Notes: generated from the letters alone by a model not told the origin. DNA of 64,000 bases from Herbaspirillum robiniae (GCF_002213415.1 NZ_NJGU01000009.1:124001-188000), one strand, 5' to 3'. Shown: positions 20,256 through 30,625, counted from the stretch's first letter. Made by a program: numbers and translations.

Positions 20256-21626
20256 TCAATGCAGCATGCCCGGCGGCGGCGCGGCAGGCTTCTTGCCGTC
20301 CAGCGGCAGCGGCACCAGCGTGGCCACGGTCAGGTTGTCGTCCTTGAAGTATTTCTGCGCCACCGCCTGCACCTGCTCGGGGGTGACGCCCTTGAGCTTG
20401 TCGATGATGCGGTCGATGTTCTTCTGGCCGATGCCGGTGGTCTCCATCATGCCCATTTCCATGGCCTGGCCGAACACCGAGTCGCGCTTGTAGACCTGGG
20501 CCGCGATCAGCTGCGTCTTCACGCGCTGCAGCTCCTGCGGCGACACGCCTTCCCTGGCGATGCGCTCGACCTCGGCGCGCAGCAGGCCTTCCAGCTGCTC
20601 GGTGGTGACGCCTTCGGCGGGGCTACCTTCCAGCGTGAACAGCACCGGACCGCGCGCCACGCCGCTGTAGCTGGCGCCGACCGTGGTGGCCTTGTTGCCG
20701 GTGCGCACCAGGTTGGCGGTCAGGCGCGCGTTCTCATAGCCGTCCAGCACGGCCGACAGCACATCCAGCGCGTAGGCCTCCTGGTCCTTCTCGACGTCGC
20801 GCAGCGCCGGCACCTTGAAGCCCAGCACCACATAAGGGTTCTCGGCCGGCGCCTTGACCGTCACGCGGCGCAGCCCGAGCTGCTGCGGCTCGTTCTGCGG
20901 CTTCTCGCGCGGCAGCGCGTGGGAAGGGATCTTGCCGAAATACTTGTTGGCCAGGGCCAGCACGCGCTGTGCATCGACGTCGCCGGCCACCACCAGCGTG
21001 GCGTTGTTGGGCGCGTACCACTGGCGATACCAACCGGCGATGTCCTGCACGGTCATGTGCTGCAGGTCGTCCATCCAGCCCACCACCGGGTGATGGTAGG
21101 GATGCGCGGTCCAGGCGGCGGCGTTGAGCGCCTCGCTCAGCAGGCCCATGGGCTGGTCGTCGGTGCGCCAGCGGCGCTCTTCCATGACCACGCGGATTTC
21201 CTTGGAGAACTCTCCGGCGTCGAACTGCAGGTTGGCCATGCGGTCAGCTTCCAGCGCCATCACGGTTTCAAGATGGGACTTTTCGATCTGCTGGAAATAG
21301 GCGGTGTAATCGTTGGCGGTGAAGGCGTTTTCCTGGCCGCCCATCTCGGCCACCAGGCGACTGAATTCGCCGACCTTGTGCTTCCGGGTGCCCTTGAACA
21401 TCATGTGTTCCAGCGCGTGCGAGATGCCGGTGGTGCCGTTGAGCTCATCGATGGAGCCGACCTTGTACCAGACCATCTGCACCGCGGTCGGCGCCCGGCG
21501 GTCTTCCTTGACGACCACCTTCATCCCGTTCTTCAGCACGAATTCCTGGGCCGTCTGGGCATGCGCCAGCGCCGCGCAGATGCCGAAAAGACCGATGGAG
21601 AGGATTGCCCTTATCTTCAATTTCAT
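20256..21626 (-). CDS. M16-family zinc metallopeptidase
   Basis: A 456-residue secreted pitrilysin-like protease. The signal peptide is clear (LSIGLFGICAALAHAQ). The inverted zinc motif HALEH (His70, Glu73, His74) is intact in TTGISHALEHMMFKGT, and a downstream glutamate in the EADRMANL region probably supplies the third ligand. It is probably the active partner of the zinc-motif-less M16 protein encoded two genes downstream. It opens the M16-ParA-M16-rsmD-coaD run and is divergent from ftsY. Its substrate is not known. Confidence 0.93.
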   Translation of the reverse strand: MKLKIRAILSIGLFGICAALAHAQTAQEFVLKNGMKVVVKEDRRAPTAVQMVWYKVGSIDELNGTTGISHALEHMMFKGTRKHKVGEFSRLVAEMGGQENAFTANDYTAYFQQIEKSHLETVMALEADRMANLQFDAGEFSKEIRVVMEERRWRTDDQPMGLLSEALNAAAWTAHPYHHPVVGWMDDLQHMTVQDIAGWYRQWYAPNNATLVVAGDVDAQRVLALANKYFGKIPSHALPREKPQNEPQQLGLRRVTVKAPAENPYVVLGFKVPALRDVEKDQEAYALDVLSAVLDGYENARLTANLVRTGNKATTVGASYSGVARGPVLFTLEGSPAEGVTTEQLEGLLRAEVERIAREGVSPQELQRVKTQLIAAQVYKRDSVFGQAMEMGMMETTGIGQKNIDRIIDKLKGVTPEQVQAVAQKYFKDDNLTVATLVPLPLDGKKPAAPPPGMLH

Positions 21627-21637
21627 TGGCTGTGCTC

Positions 21638-21646
21638 TGATAAAAT
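21638..21646 (+). promoter_or_regulatory. Extended -10 promoter candidate for ftsY
   Basis: TGATAAAAT on the plus strand fits the extended -10 form. It would give a leader of about 175 bases before the ftsY ATG. No strong -35 is visible. Confidence 0.35.
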
Positions 21647-21695
21647 GCGGGATTCTTTGACCCAGGCGGTCGAGCGCGGGTCTTGTGGATGGGCA

Positions 21696-21723
21696 ATTGT
21701 AACCTGTCCCATACGCTTTTCAG
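21696..21723 (-). promoter_or_regulatory. Sigma70-like promoter candidate for the M16 protease operon
   Basis: On the minus strand CTGAAA (21718-21723) and TACAAT (21696-21701) are separated by 16 bp, about 70 bp before the protease start codon. Confidence 0.35.
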
Positions 21724-21828
21724 GGCATGTTCCGGCTTCCCGCCGCAACCCGATTAGCGCCGGATCCGCGCACAGCGTGCCTGCCGCCGCGCCCTGGCCG
21801 CCGCCAGAACCATTCCAAAGCGCCACCG

Positions 21829-22998
21829 ATGTTTAGTTTCTTCAAAAGAAAACCCAAGCCGGAAGTGCAGCCAGAACTGCCGCCGAGCCTGCCGCCAGAA
21901 GCGCAACCGGCCGCCAGCGAACCTGCAGCGCCAGCCCCTGCCACGCCCCCTGTCGAGATCGCGCCGCCTTCCGCGGCGGTCGTGCCGCCGCCTCAGCCCG
22001 AGGCCGCTCATGTCGCTCATGCCACTCATGCCGCCGACGAGGCCGTTGCGCCCGAGCCGGAGCCCGAGATCGTCGAAGCCCCCGCGCCGACGCCGGAAGC
22101 CAAGCGCTCTTGGCTGTCGCGCCTGAAGTCCGGGCTGTCCAAGACGTCCAGCAACCTGACCACGCTGTTCATCGGCGCGCGCATCGACGACGACCTCTAT
22201 GAGGAGCTGGAGTCGGCCCTGCTGGTGTCCGACGCCGGCGTCGAGGCGACCCAGTGGCTGCTGGACGAGCTGAAAAAGAAGGTCAAGGCCGAACGCCTGA
22301 CCGAGGCCGCCCAGGTGCGCACCGCCCTGCGTAGCCTGCTGATCGACCTGCTCACGCCGCTGCAGCGTCCGCTGGTGCTGGGCCGCGAGCAGCCGCTGGT
22401 GATGATGATCGCCGGCGTCAACGGCGCCGGCAAGACCACCACCATCGGCAAGCTGGCGTTGCACCTGCAGGCCCACGGCCAGTCGGTGCTGCTGGCCGCC
22501 GGCGACACCTTCCGCGCCGCCGCGCGCGAGCAGCTGGCGGTCTGGGGCGAACGCAACAACGTGTCGGTGATCGCGCAGGAGTCCGGCGACCCGGCCGCGG
22601 TCGCCTTCGACGCCGTGCATTCGGCCACCGCCCGCGGCACCAACGTGGTCATGGTGGACACGGCCGGCCGCCTGCCCACGCAACTGCACCTGATGGACGA
22701 GCTCAAGAAGATCAAGCGCGTCATCGCCAAAGGCATGGCCACGGCGCCGCACGAGGTGCTGCTGGTCATCGACGGCAACACCGGCCAGAACGCGCTGGCC
22801 CAGGTCAAGGCCTTCGACGACGCGCTGGGCCTGACCGGCCTGGTGGTGACCAAGCTGGACGGCACCGCCAAGGGCGGCATCCTGGCCGCCATCGCCAAGA
22901 CCCGCCCGGTGCCGCTGTATTTCATCGGCGTGGGCGAGAAGATCGAAGACCTGCAGCCCTTCAACGCCACCGAATTCGTCGACGCGCTGCTGTCCTGA
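21829..22998 (+). CDS. ftsY: Signal recognition particle receptor FtsY
   Basis: A 389-residue SRP-receptor GTPase that docks ribosome-nascent chain-SRP complexes at the inner membrane. Residues 1-90 form the variable acidic and Pro/Ala-rich A region after the membrane-targeting start [10 protein letters not shown]. The N domain follows ([17 protein letters not shown]). The G domain has [33 protein letters not shown] and [10 protein letters not shown]. The ATG at 21829 was chosen because it yields the usual FtsY start; the frame is open 34 codons further. A small gene follows 2 bp after the stop, then ftsE and ftsX. Confidence 0.97.
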   Translation: MFSFFKRKPKPEVQPELPPSLPPEAQPAASEPAAPAPATPPVEIAPPSAAVVPPPQPEAAHVAHATHAADEAVAPEPEPEIVEAPAPTPEAKRSWLSRLKSGLSKTSSNLTTLFIGARIDDDLYEELESALLVSDAGVEATQWLLDELKKKVKAERLTEAAQVRTALRSLLIDLLTPLQRPLVLGREQPLVMMIAGVNGAGKTTTIGKLALHLQAHGQSVLLAAGDTFRAAAREQLAVWGERNNVSVIAQESGDPAAVAFDAVHSATARGTNVVMVDTAGRLPTQLHLMDELKKIKRVIAKGMATAPHEVLLVIDGNTGQNALAQVKAFDDALGLTGLVVTKLDGTAKGGILAAIAKTRPVPLYFIGVGEKIEDLQPFNATEFVDALLS

Positions 22999-23000
22999 CG

Positions 23001-23270
23001 ATGCAGGCGCACTTTTCCGAGGCCGAACGCGCGCTCCTGCGCGGCATTCCCGGCGTCGGCGAAGGACTGGTGCGGCGGCTTGAGCGCCTGGGCATCGCGA
23101 CGCTGGCGGAACTGGCCGGATCCGACGCGGTCGCCTTGACTGCCCGGCTGGCTCTGGCAAACTGCTCGCACTGCTCGGAAACCAGCCCCAAGGCGCGCCG
23201 GCTGGCAGAAGAAGTGACAGCGCTGGCGCGACGCCACGCGGCGGCCACATCCGCCGACTCCGCCCCATAA
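23001..23270 (+). CDS. Small helix-hairpin-helix protein
   Basis: An 89-residue protein that I cannot name. It contains one helix-hairpin-helix-like motif, LLRGIPGVGEGLVRRLERLG (about 13-32), followed by ATLAELAGSD, typical of non-specific DNA-binding or protein-contact HhH units. A CSHCSE element lies near residue 55. The ATG is 2 bp after the ftsY stop, so translation is probably coupled. ftsE starts 33 bp later. Codon usage matches the neighbours, so I regard it as real. Confidence 0.7.
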   Translation: MQAHFSEAERALLRGIPGVGEGLVRRLERLGIATLAELAGSDAVALTARLALANCSHCSETSPKARRLAEEVTALARRHAAATSADSAP

Positions 23271-23303
23271 CAAGAGACGTTCGGACAGGCGATTGCAGAT
23301 TCG

Positions 23304-23992
<689 letters not shown>

Positions 23993-23996
<4 letters not shown>

Positions 23997-24916
23997 ACTG
24001 GTTGCGCCAACACTTCGCCGCCGCCGCGGATGCGCTGCGCCACCTGCTGCGCTCGCCCGGCAATTTCCTGCTCAACGTGCTGGTGGTGTCGATCGCCCTG
24101 GCGCTGCCCTTCGCCGGGCTGTCCGCGCTGGAAAACGTGCGGCCGATCTCGGAGCAGATGTCGGTCGAGCCCGAAATCAGCATCTTCATGAAGATGGACG
24201 CCGGCCGCGACGCCTCGCAGGCCATGGGCAAGACCATCGCCCAGGTGCTCAAGGACAGCGATACCGTCGGCCGGGTCGAGTTCATCCCGCGCGAGAAGGC
24301 CTTCGACGCCCTGAAGAGCAAGACCGGCCTGGCCGACGTGCTGGCCACGCTGGGCAGCAACCCGCTGCCGGACAGCTTCGTGCTGCGCCTGCCGGGCTTC
24401 CAGAATGCCATGGACGCGAGCCGCGTCGACGACATCGCGCAAAAGCTGAAGAACCAGCCCGGCGTGGACACCGTGCAGATCGACTCCGAATGGGTCAAAC
24501 GCCTGGCCGCGCTGCTGCGCATCCTGCGGCTGGTGCTGCTGTTCCTGGGTATCACGCTGGGCGCGGTGGTGATCGCGGTGGTATTTAACACCATCCGCCT
24601 GCAGGTGATGACCCAGCGCGACGAGATCGAGGTCTCGCGCCTGTTCGGCGCCACCAACGCCTTCATCCACCGCCCGTTCTACTACACCGGCGCCCTGCTG
24701 GGACTGTGCGCCGGCGTGGTGGCGCTGGGCCTGGTGATCGCCGCCCAGCAGCCGCTCAACGAAGCCATCCTCGACTTCGCCCACCTTTACGCCTCCGAAT
24801 TCCAGCTGGCGCTGCCCAGCGCCATGGCGATCGGCCTGCTGCTGGCCATCAGCGCCCTGCTGGGCCTGTTCGGCGCGATGCTGTCGGTGCGCAGGCATCT
24901 GGCGCGCATGGGTTGA
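23993..24916 (+). CDS. ftsX: Cell-division permease-like protein FtsX
   Basis: A 307-residue inner-membrane protein with four hydrophobic segments: one near residues 22-45, then about 180-202, 225-250 and 280-300. The extracellular loop (about 50-170) between helices 1 and 2 is the part that contacts murein-hydrolase activators in studied species. It overlaps ftsE by 4 bp and ends just before a terminator, closing the ftsY-HhH-ftsE-ftsX cluster. Confidence 0.95.
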
Positions 24917-24940
24917 CGCAGGAAGTTTCAGCGCAACAAC

Positions 24941-24977
24941 AAAACGGCCGCCGGAGCAACCCGGCGGCCGTTTTTTT
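24941..24977 (+). terminator. Rho-independent terminator after ftsX
   Basis: Complementary arms AACGGCCGCCGG and CCGGCGGCCGTT enclose a six-base loop, and the right arm runs into seven T residues. Confidence 0.92.
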
Positions 24978-25075
24978 GACTGTATCCCCTTGAAATCGCG
25001 CCGGCTGCCTCTATTTTGGGAGCTCCCCCACTGCAAAAATTGTTACAGATTTTTGACCGCCTTTTGACCCGCGTC

Positions 25076-25103
25076 GCAACTTTACGTCTCGAATTCCTTC
25101 TAA
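25076..25103 (+). promoter_or_regulatory. Sigma-E-like promoter candidate upstream of rpoH
   Basis: GCAACTT (25076-25082), then 16 bp, then TCTAA (25099-25103). This matches the extracytoplasmic sigma-E pattern GAACTT-N16-TCTGA in both hexamer content and spacing; E. coli rpoH P3 has the same architecture. It lies about 185 bp before the rpoH start codon. This is a pattern match only, and no rpoE gene is in the window. Confidence 0.45.
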
Positions 25104-25176
25104 GATAGTAGGGACGAAAGCAATGATTATCAGAATTGCAATAGAGCAGTTCTATCGGGGTCTTCCAAACATGCAA

Positions 25177-25203
25177 TTAGCACTCTCAAATGACGAGTGC
25201 TAG
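25177..25203. promoter_or_regulatory. CIRCE operator (HrcA-binding site) upstream of rpoH
   Basis: TTAGCACTC (25177-25185), a 9-bp spacer and GAGTGCTAG (25195-25203) reproduce the CIRCE consensus TTAGCACTC-N9-GAGTGCTAA with one mismatch at the last base. CIRCE is the operator of the heat-shock repressor HrcA, best known in front of groESL and hrcA-dnaK operons. Here it lies 87 bp before the rpoH start and overlaps a possible TAGAAT -10 element (25201-25206). rpoH is the only downstream gene, so the inference is that HrcA represses sigma-32 synthesis. Confidence 0.82.
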
Positions 25204-25289
25204 AATACCTTATCGAAATGCTCCAGTTTTAGGTTTTAAAGCATTGCTTTAATTCAAACGTCTCTTCCGCAAGGAAACAAGGAGAATCA

Positions 25290-26189
<900 letters not shown>

Positions 26190-26231
26190 TTGGCGTAATC
26201 CGCGCAATCTTCGCGAATCAGGCAGCAAATG

Positions 26232-26258
26232 AAAAAGGCACCCTCGGGTGCCTTTTTT
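26232..26258. terminator. Bidirectional terminator between rpoH and SCO1
   Basis: GGCACC and GGTGCC arms around a short loop (CTCG) are flanked by A residues on the left and six T residues on the right, serving convergent rpoH and the SCO1 gene. Confidence 0.88.
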
Positions 26259-26303
26259 CTTGCCTGCGCGACCGGCCGCGAACGCGGCCTGGCGGCGACG
26301 ATA

Positions 26304-26897
26304 TCAGGACAGCAGCAGCTTGATGTCGTGCGCCAGCGTCTGCGGTCCCTGGCCGTGCTTGACGAACAGGCGGATATGGCCGGCCGGGTCGAACACATAG
26401 CTGCCGGCGGTATGGTCCATGGTGTAGCTGCCCGGCTGCTTGCCCGGCACCTTCTGGTAGAACACCTTGAATTCCTTGGCGACCTTCTCAGTCTGCGCCG
26501 CGTCGCCGCGCAGGCCCAGGAAGCGCTTGTCGAAGGCCGGCACGTATTGCGACAGGATTTCCTGCGTGTCGCGGTCGGGATCGACGGTGACGAACAGCAC
26601 CTGCACGCGGTCCGCGTCCGGGCCCAGCTCCTTCATCACGTTGGCCATCTCCACCATCGTGGTCGGGCACACGTCCGGGCACTGGGTATAACCGAAGAAG
26701 ATCACCACCGCCTTGCCCTTGAAGTCGGCCAGGGTGCGCGGCTTGCCGGTGTGGTCGGTCAGCGCGAAATCACGGGCGTAGTCCAGCCCGGTCACGTCGG
26801 TGTTGTTGAACTTCAGCTCGGGCTTGGACGGGCCGCAGGCTGCCAGCAGCCCCGCGCAGCCCGCCAGCAGCAGGGCGGAGAAAAGTCGTCGCTTCAT
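26304..26897 (-). CDS. SCO1/SenC-family copper chaperone lipoprotein
   Basis: A 197-residue lipoprotein of the SCO1/SenC family, which delivers copper to the CuA site of cytochrome oxidase and acts as a thiol reductant. The lipobox is LLAAC (Cys21). The copper ligands are intact: C73-PDV-C77 in GYTQCPDVCPTT and His162 in YTMDHTAGSY. The fold is thioredoxin-like (AVVIFFGYTQ). It is the last gene of the cta block, 4 bp after ctaB, consistent with a role in oxidase assembly. Confidence 0.94.
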   Translation of the reverse strand: MKRRLFSALLLAGCAGLLAACGPSKPELKFNNTDVTGLDYARDFALTDHTGKPRTLADFKGKAVVIFFGYTQCPDVCPTTMVEMANVMKELGPDADRVQVLFVTVDPDRDTQEILSQYVPAFDKRFLGLRGDAAQTEKVAKEFKVFYQKVPGKQPGSYTMDHTAGSYVFDPAGHIRLFVKHGQGPQTLAHDIKLLLS

Positions 26898-26901
26898 CGG
26901 G

Positions 26902-27795
26902 TCAGAAGGTCCGGAACAGGAAGTAGTGGTCCACCAGCAGCACCGCGAACAGGATCGACAGGTAGACGATCGAGAAGGCGAAGGCGCGGCGCGCGATCAG
27001 GTCGGTGTAGTGGCGGTAGATCTGCCACGAATACCAGAAGAAGATCGCACCCAGCACGATGGCGGTGCCCAGGTAGATCAGGCCGCTCATGCCGATGGCG
27101 AAAGGCAGCATGCTGGTGGCCAGCAGCGCGATCGTGTACATCAGGATGTGGAACTTGGTCACTTCCATGCCGTGCGTGATGGGCAGCATCGGCAGGCCGG
27201 ACTTGGCGTAGTCGTCGCGGCGGTACATGGCCAGCGCCCAGAAGTGCGGCGGGGTCCAGATGAAGATGATCATCACCAGCACCCAGGCCTGCATCGGCAC
27301 GTCGTTGGCGATGGCGGCCCAGCCCAGCGCCGGCGGCATCGCGCCGGCCAGGCCGCCGATGACGATGTTCTGCGGCGTGGCGGGCTTCAGGATGATGGTG
27401 TAGATGATGGCGTAGCCGACGAAGGTGGCGAAGGTCAGCCACATGGTCAGCGGATTGACCAGGTTGTAGAGGATCCACATGCCCATGCCGCCGATGACGC
27501 CGGAGAACACCAGCGTCTGCTTCACGGTGATCTCGCCGCGCGCCAGCGGACGGCGGGCGGTGCGCGCCATGCGCGAATCGACCTCGCGCTCGACCAGGCA
27601 GTTGATCGCGAACGCGGCGCCGGCCAGCAGCCAGATGCCCAGCGTACCGTAGACCACCTTGTGCCAGTCCGGCAGGTCCGGGGTCGACAGGAACATGCCG
27701 ATCACGGCGCAGAACACGGCCAGCTGCGTCACGCGCGGCTTGGTCAGTGCCCAGTACTGGGCGATGCGGTTGGGTTGGGCGGTCAATGTGGTCAT
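26902..27795 (-). CDS. ctaB: Protoheme IX farnesyltransferase (heme o synthase)
   Basis: A 297-residue polytopic membrane prenyltransferase of the UbiA family that attaches a farnesyl group to heme b. The hallmark Asp-rich motif is in [20 protein letters not shown], and a second conserved region is [21 protein letters not shown]. About eight or nine hydrophobic segments are visible. It starts 1 bp after ctaA ends, so heme o and heme a synthesis are coupled, and both feed the aa3-type oxidase encoded alongside. The symbol cyoE is equivalent. Confidence 0.96.
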   Translation of the reverse strand: MTTLTAQPNRIAQYWALTKPRVTQLAVFCAVIGMFLSTPDLPDWHKVVYGTLGIWLLAGAAFAINCLVEREVDSRMARTARRPLARGEITVKQTLVFSGVIGGMGMWILYNLVNPLTMWLTFATFVGYAIIYTIILKPATPQNIVIGGLAGAMPPALGWAAIANDVPMQAWVLVMIIFIWTPPHFWALAMYRRDDYAKSGLPMLPITHGMEVTKFHILMYTIALLATSMLPFAIGMSGLIYLGTAIVLGAIFFWYSWQIYRHYTDLIARRAFAFSIVYLSILFAVLLVDHYFLFRTF

Positions 27796-27796
27796 G

Positions 27797-28927
27797 TCAG
27801 GTCACTGGCGATACGGCCGCCTGAGGAGAAGCGGCGGCAATGCCTGCGGGAGCGTAGCGAGCCTTGTAGTTTAACATGACCAGCAGCAGGACCAGCAGCG
27901 CGGCGCCGCCATTGTGCACCACAGCAATGGCCAGCGGCCAGTTCAGGTAGATGGTCGCCAGCCCGGTACAGAGCTGCAAAGCCACGATGATCAGCAGCCA
28001 GCGGCCGGTCTTGCGCAGGCCGGGGTCGCGCAGCGCCTTGTGTGCCAGCCATACAACATACAAGATCACGACAAAGGCGAAGCTGCGGTGCACCCAGTGG
28101 ATCGCGGTCAGGGCCTGGAACGGCAGGAAATCGCCGGCGGCCGTCATCCCCAGATGGCGCCAGAGCGTGAAACCGTGCGCGAAATCCATGTCCGGCACCA
28201 GCTTGCCGTCGCACAGCGGAAAATCGGTACAGGCCAGCGCCGCGTAGTTGGTGCTGACCCAGCCGCCCAGCGCGATCTGCAGCGTCAGCAACGCCAGGCC
28301 GATAGCGGCCGGCGTCGCCATGCCGCGTCCCGGCGACACCGCCAGGTGCGGATTGTGGCGTGCGTACAGCCACGCCAGCATGGCCAGCAAGGTCAGGCCC
28401 AGCAACAGGTGAATGGTGACGATGACCGGCTGCAGCTTCATGGTCACGGTCCAGGCTCCGAATGCGCCTTGCAGGCAGACGAAGCCCAGCAAGGCGGTGG
28501 CAAACCAGGGGCGGTACTGCGGCTCGGTCTTGCCGGAGCGGACCCAGCGCCGCCAGGCCAGCACCATCAGCGCGATGATCAGCACGCCCACGGCCATGGC
28601 GAAATAGCGGTGCGTCATCTCGATCCAGGCTTTGCTCCAGGTCACCGGGCCGGTCGGCATGGCCTGCTGCGCGGCATTGATGTGCTCGTGCGCCAGCAGC
28701 GGGTTGGAGCGGTTGTAGCAGCCCGGCCAGTCGGGGCAGCCGAGGCCGGAGTCGGTCAGCCGGGTAAAGGCTCCGAACATGATCAGGTCGAAGGTGAAGA
28801 ACATCGTCACCCCCACCAGCTTGCGGTATTTGTTGTCGAAGCCCTTGGCCCGCCATACGAAATAGAGCGGGACCAGCGCCACCAGCAGGCCGGTCAGGCC
28901 CAGTTCAATCAGCGTTATTGCATTCAC
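27797..28927 (-). CDS. ctaA: Heme A synthase, COX15/CtaA family
   Basis: A polytopic membrane enzyme that oxidises the C8 methyl of heme o to give heme a. From the start chosen it has 376 residues and about eight helices. Conserved heme-ligand regions are [28 protein letters not shown] and [14 protein letters not shown] with their histidines; a cysteine pair lies in the extracytoplasmic [14 protein letters not shown] chose the GTG at 28927 (MNAITLIEL); a TTG at 28951 would add eight residues. No ATG fits. It is followed by ctaB and SCO1. Confidence 0.92.
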   Translation of the reverse strand: MNAITLIELGLTGLLVALVPLYFVWRAKGFDNKYRKLVGVTMFFTFDLIMFGAFTRLTDSGLGCPDWPGCYNRSNPLLAHEHINAAQQAMPTGPVTWSKAWIEMTHRYFAMAVGVLIIALMVLAWRRWVRSGKTEPQYRPWFATALLGFVCLQGAFGAWTVTMKLQPVIVTIHLLLGLTLLAMLAWLYARHNPHLAVSPGRGMATPAAIGLALLTLQIALGGWVSTNYAALACTDFPLCDGKLVPDMDFAHGFTLWRHLGMTAAGDFLPFQALTAIHWVHRSFAFVVILYVVWLAHKALRDPGLRKTGRWLLIIVALQLCTGLATIYLNWPLAIAVVHNGGAALLVLLLVMLNYKARYAPAGIAAASPQAAVSPVT

Positions 28928-28969
28928 GTTATTGCATTCGTCTTGTATCAAACATGCGCCGCCATGCGC

Positions 28970-29614
28970 TCAGCCGATGGCCGAGGCGCGCAGCAGCTTG
29001 GAAATATCCTTCTTCATCTTGCCGGGATCGGGCGACTTGGGGAAGCGCATCATCAGGTTGCCCAGCGGGTCGATCAGGTAGATATGGTCCTGCACCGACG
29101 TGCCCGGCTCCACCGGCAGCCAGGCCTTGAGCTTGGCCGCATCCACGCGCAGCATGTCGGTGCCGTCGTATTCGCGCATGAGCATGGTCTCCACCGGCGC
29201 CTTGTCGGTCACCAGCCAGACGCGCTCGACGCGCTCCATCTCCTTGCCTTGCATCAGCCGCAGCTGGCGCATGGTAAACAGTTTTTCGCGGCAAGGTGCG
29301 GCGCAGTCCGCGCCGTCCACCTGCAGCATGATCCACTTGCCCTTGTAATCCTCCAGCGCGGCCTTCGAGCCGTCCAGCGCGCTGCTGCCCAGATCCGGAA
29401 TCGGATACTGGCGCGGATCGATCAGCGCGCCGTAGTTGTTGCGGCTCTCCGGCTTGATCACGTAGTAGGTGAAATACGATGCGATCATCGGCGCCGCGCA
29501 TACCGCGACCACCGCCAACATCTTCCAGCGGCCGTTGCGGCGACGCCTGGCGTCGGCGGCAGCATTGGCTGCGGCACTGGGTTCGGCGGTCTTGCCTGCA
29601 TCAAGATTTGTCAT
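28970..29614 (-). CDS. Divergent SCO-like membrane-anchored protein
   Basis: A 214-residue protein usually left as hypothetical. A basic N terminus (RRRRNGRWK) precedes one membrane segment (about 32-48), leaving the rest in the periplasm. The periplasmic part contains C104-AAP-C108 in VDGADCAAPCREKL and His177 in VQDHIYLIDPLGNLMMRFP. This spacing and context mirror the CxxxC...DH...DPxG pattern of the SCO1 protein in the same locus, so I infer a diverged SCO/thioredoxin-like copper or redox factor. It overlaps the SURF1 gene by 14 bp. The ATG at 29614 is chosen over upstream in-frame starts. Confidence 0.8.
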   Translation of the reverse strand: MTNLDAGKTAEPSAAANAAADARRRRNGRWKMLAVVAVCAAPMIASYFTYYVIKPESRNNYGALIDPRQYPIPDLGSSALDGSKAALEDYKGKWIMLQVDGADCAAPCREKLFTMRQLRLMQGKEMERVERVWLVTDKAPVETMLMREYDGTDMLRVDAAKLKAWLPVEPGTSVQDHIYLIDPLGNLMMRFPKSPDPGKMKKDISKLLRASAIG

Positions 29615-30332
29615 TGCATCCACGTCTGAATCCCGTGACAAGGAAAAATACAATCGCCATCGCCGCCAGCGCATACCACTGCAGCGCATAGGCGCGGTGA
29701 CGGTCTATGCCCAGCGAGGGCGCCGGCCAGTCGCGCGCCAGGCCGTCGTCGACGCCGGGCGACGGCATGCGCTGCTCGACCACATAAGCCGACAGCGGCA
29801 AGCCGCTGGCCGCCGCCAGCGCGGCGACGTCGAGGTTTTGCAGGATCGCGCCGGGCCTGGGCGCATCGGCCTGGCCCAGCTGCAGCACATGGCCGGCGTC
29901 GCGCCGCAAGACGCCGTCGATGCGCATCGCCCCCTGCGCCAACGGCGGCTGCGGCACCCTGGCGCGATCGGTCGCGTCGCGCGGGGCCCAGCCGCGCGCC
30001 ACCATCACGGCGCGCTGCGAACCCGCTATTTTAAACGCCGTCAGCACATGGAAGCCGACCGCGCCTTCGTGGGGACGGTTTTCCAGGTAGATGGTCCACT
30101 GCGGGATGAACTCCCCTTCCAGCAGCACATGACGAAACTCCGCGACGTCGGCCTCGCCCTCGGGCGGCAAGGCCTGCAACGGCGCCTCCTTGGCGCGCGC
30201 CTCGATGCGGTGCTGGATCGCCAGCTTCTCTTCGGCGCGGCGCGTCTGCCACTGGCCCAGCGCGATGCCTGCGGCCGCCACCACCAGCGTGGCGCACAGG
30301 GGAACCCAGCGAATTCTGAATCTGATTGGCAT
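29601..30332 (-). CDS. SURF1-family cytochrome oxidase assembly protein
   Basis: A 243-residue SURF1/Shy1-family protein with one helix at each end (about 8-26 and 215-233) and a large periplasmic domain between them. SURF1 assists insertion of heme a into oxidase subunit I. Typical features are GIALGQWQTRRAEEK after the first helix, the ENRPHEGAVGFHVLTAFK strand and VMVARGWAPRD. The ATG at 30332 is preferred over an upstream extension that lacks a ribosome site. Its 3' end overlaps the SCO-like gene. Confidence 0.92.
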   Translation of the reverse strand: MPIRFRIRWVPLCATLVVAAAGIALGQWQTRRAEEKLAIQHRIEARAKEAPLQALPPEGEADVAEFRHVLLEGEFIPQWTIYLENRPHEGAVGFHVLTAFKIAGSQRAVMVARGWAPRDATDRARVPQPPLAQGAMRIDGVLRRDAGHVLQLGQADAPRPGAILQNLDVAALAAASGLPLSAYVVEQRMPSPGVDDGLARDWPAPSLGIDRHRAYALQWYALAAMAIVFFLVTGFRRGCNDKS

Positions 30333-30338
30333 TACAAT
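30333..30338 (+). promoter_or_regulatory. -10 candidate for the DUF2909 gene
   Basis: TACAAT on the plus strand directly beside the divergent SURF1 start codon, about 85 bp before the small membrane-protein gene. The -35 is weak. Confidence 0.3.
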
Positions 30339-30424
30339 GGAAGAAAACAATTTTTCAACAGCCGCGCTGCGCAAAGACATTGATGCGCATCGACCGCGGC
30401 AGGAGACACAGGAATTCTACCCGC

Positions 30425-30625
30425 ATGAAAATCGTCGTCGCGATCGCGTTCATCCTCATCCTCGCAAGCCTGGCTTCCGCACTGGTCTTCCTGATGCGCG
30501 ACAAGGGCAAGAGCAACCGTACCGTGCAGGCGCTGACCTTGCGCGTGGGCTTCTCGGTGGCGCTGTTCCTGCTGATCCTGCTGTGCTACAAGCTGGGCTG
30601 GATACAGCCCACCGGCATCCGCTGA
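30425..30625 (+). CDS. DUF2909 twin-transmembrane protein
   Basis: A 66-residue protein that is almost entirely two hydrophobic helices (about 2-23 and 40-58) linked by a basic loop, MRDKGKSNRT. It fits the DUF2909 family of small membrane proteins often encoded next to SURF1 and cytochrome oxidase genes. It is the only plus-strand gene inside the cta locus and is divergent from SURF1. Function is unknown; the neighbourhood suggests oxidase assembly or stability. The ATG at 30425 begins the first helix directly. Confidence 0.82.
   Translation: MKIVVAIAFILILASLASALVFLMRDKGKSNRTVQALTLRVGFSVALFLLILLCYKLGWIQPTGIR

Noticed and set aside
25051-25075. Sigma70 promoter from the TTGACC repeats upstream of rpoH
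   Set aside because: Two TTGACC-like hexamers are present, but no acceptable -10 lies 16-18 bp downstream of either.
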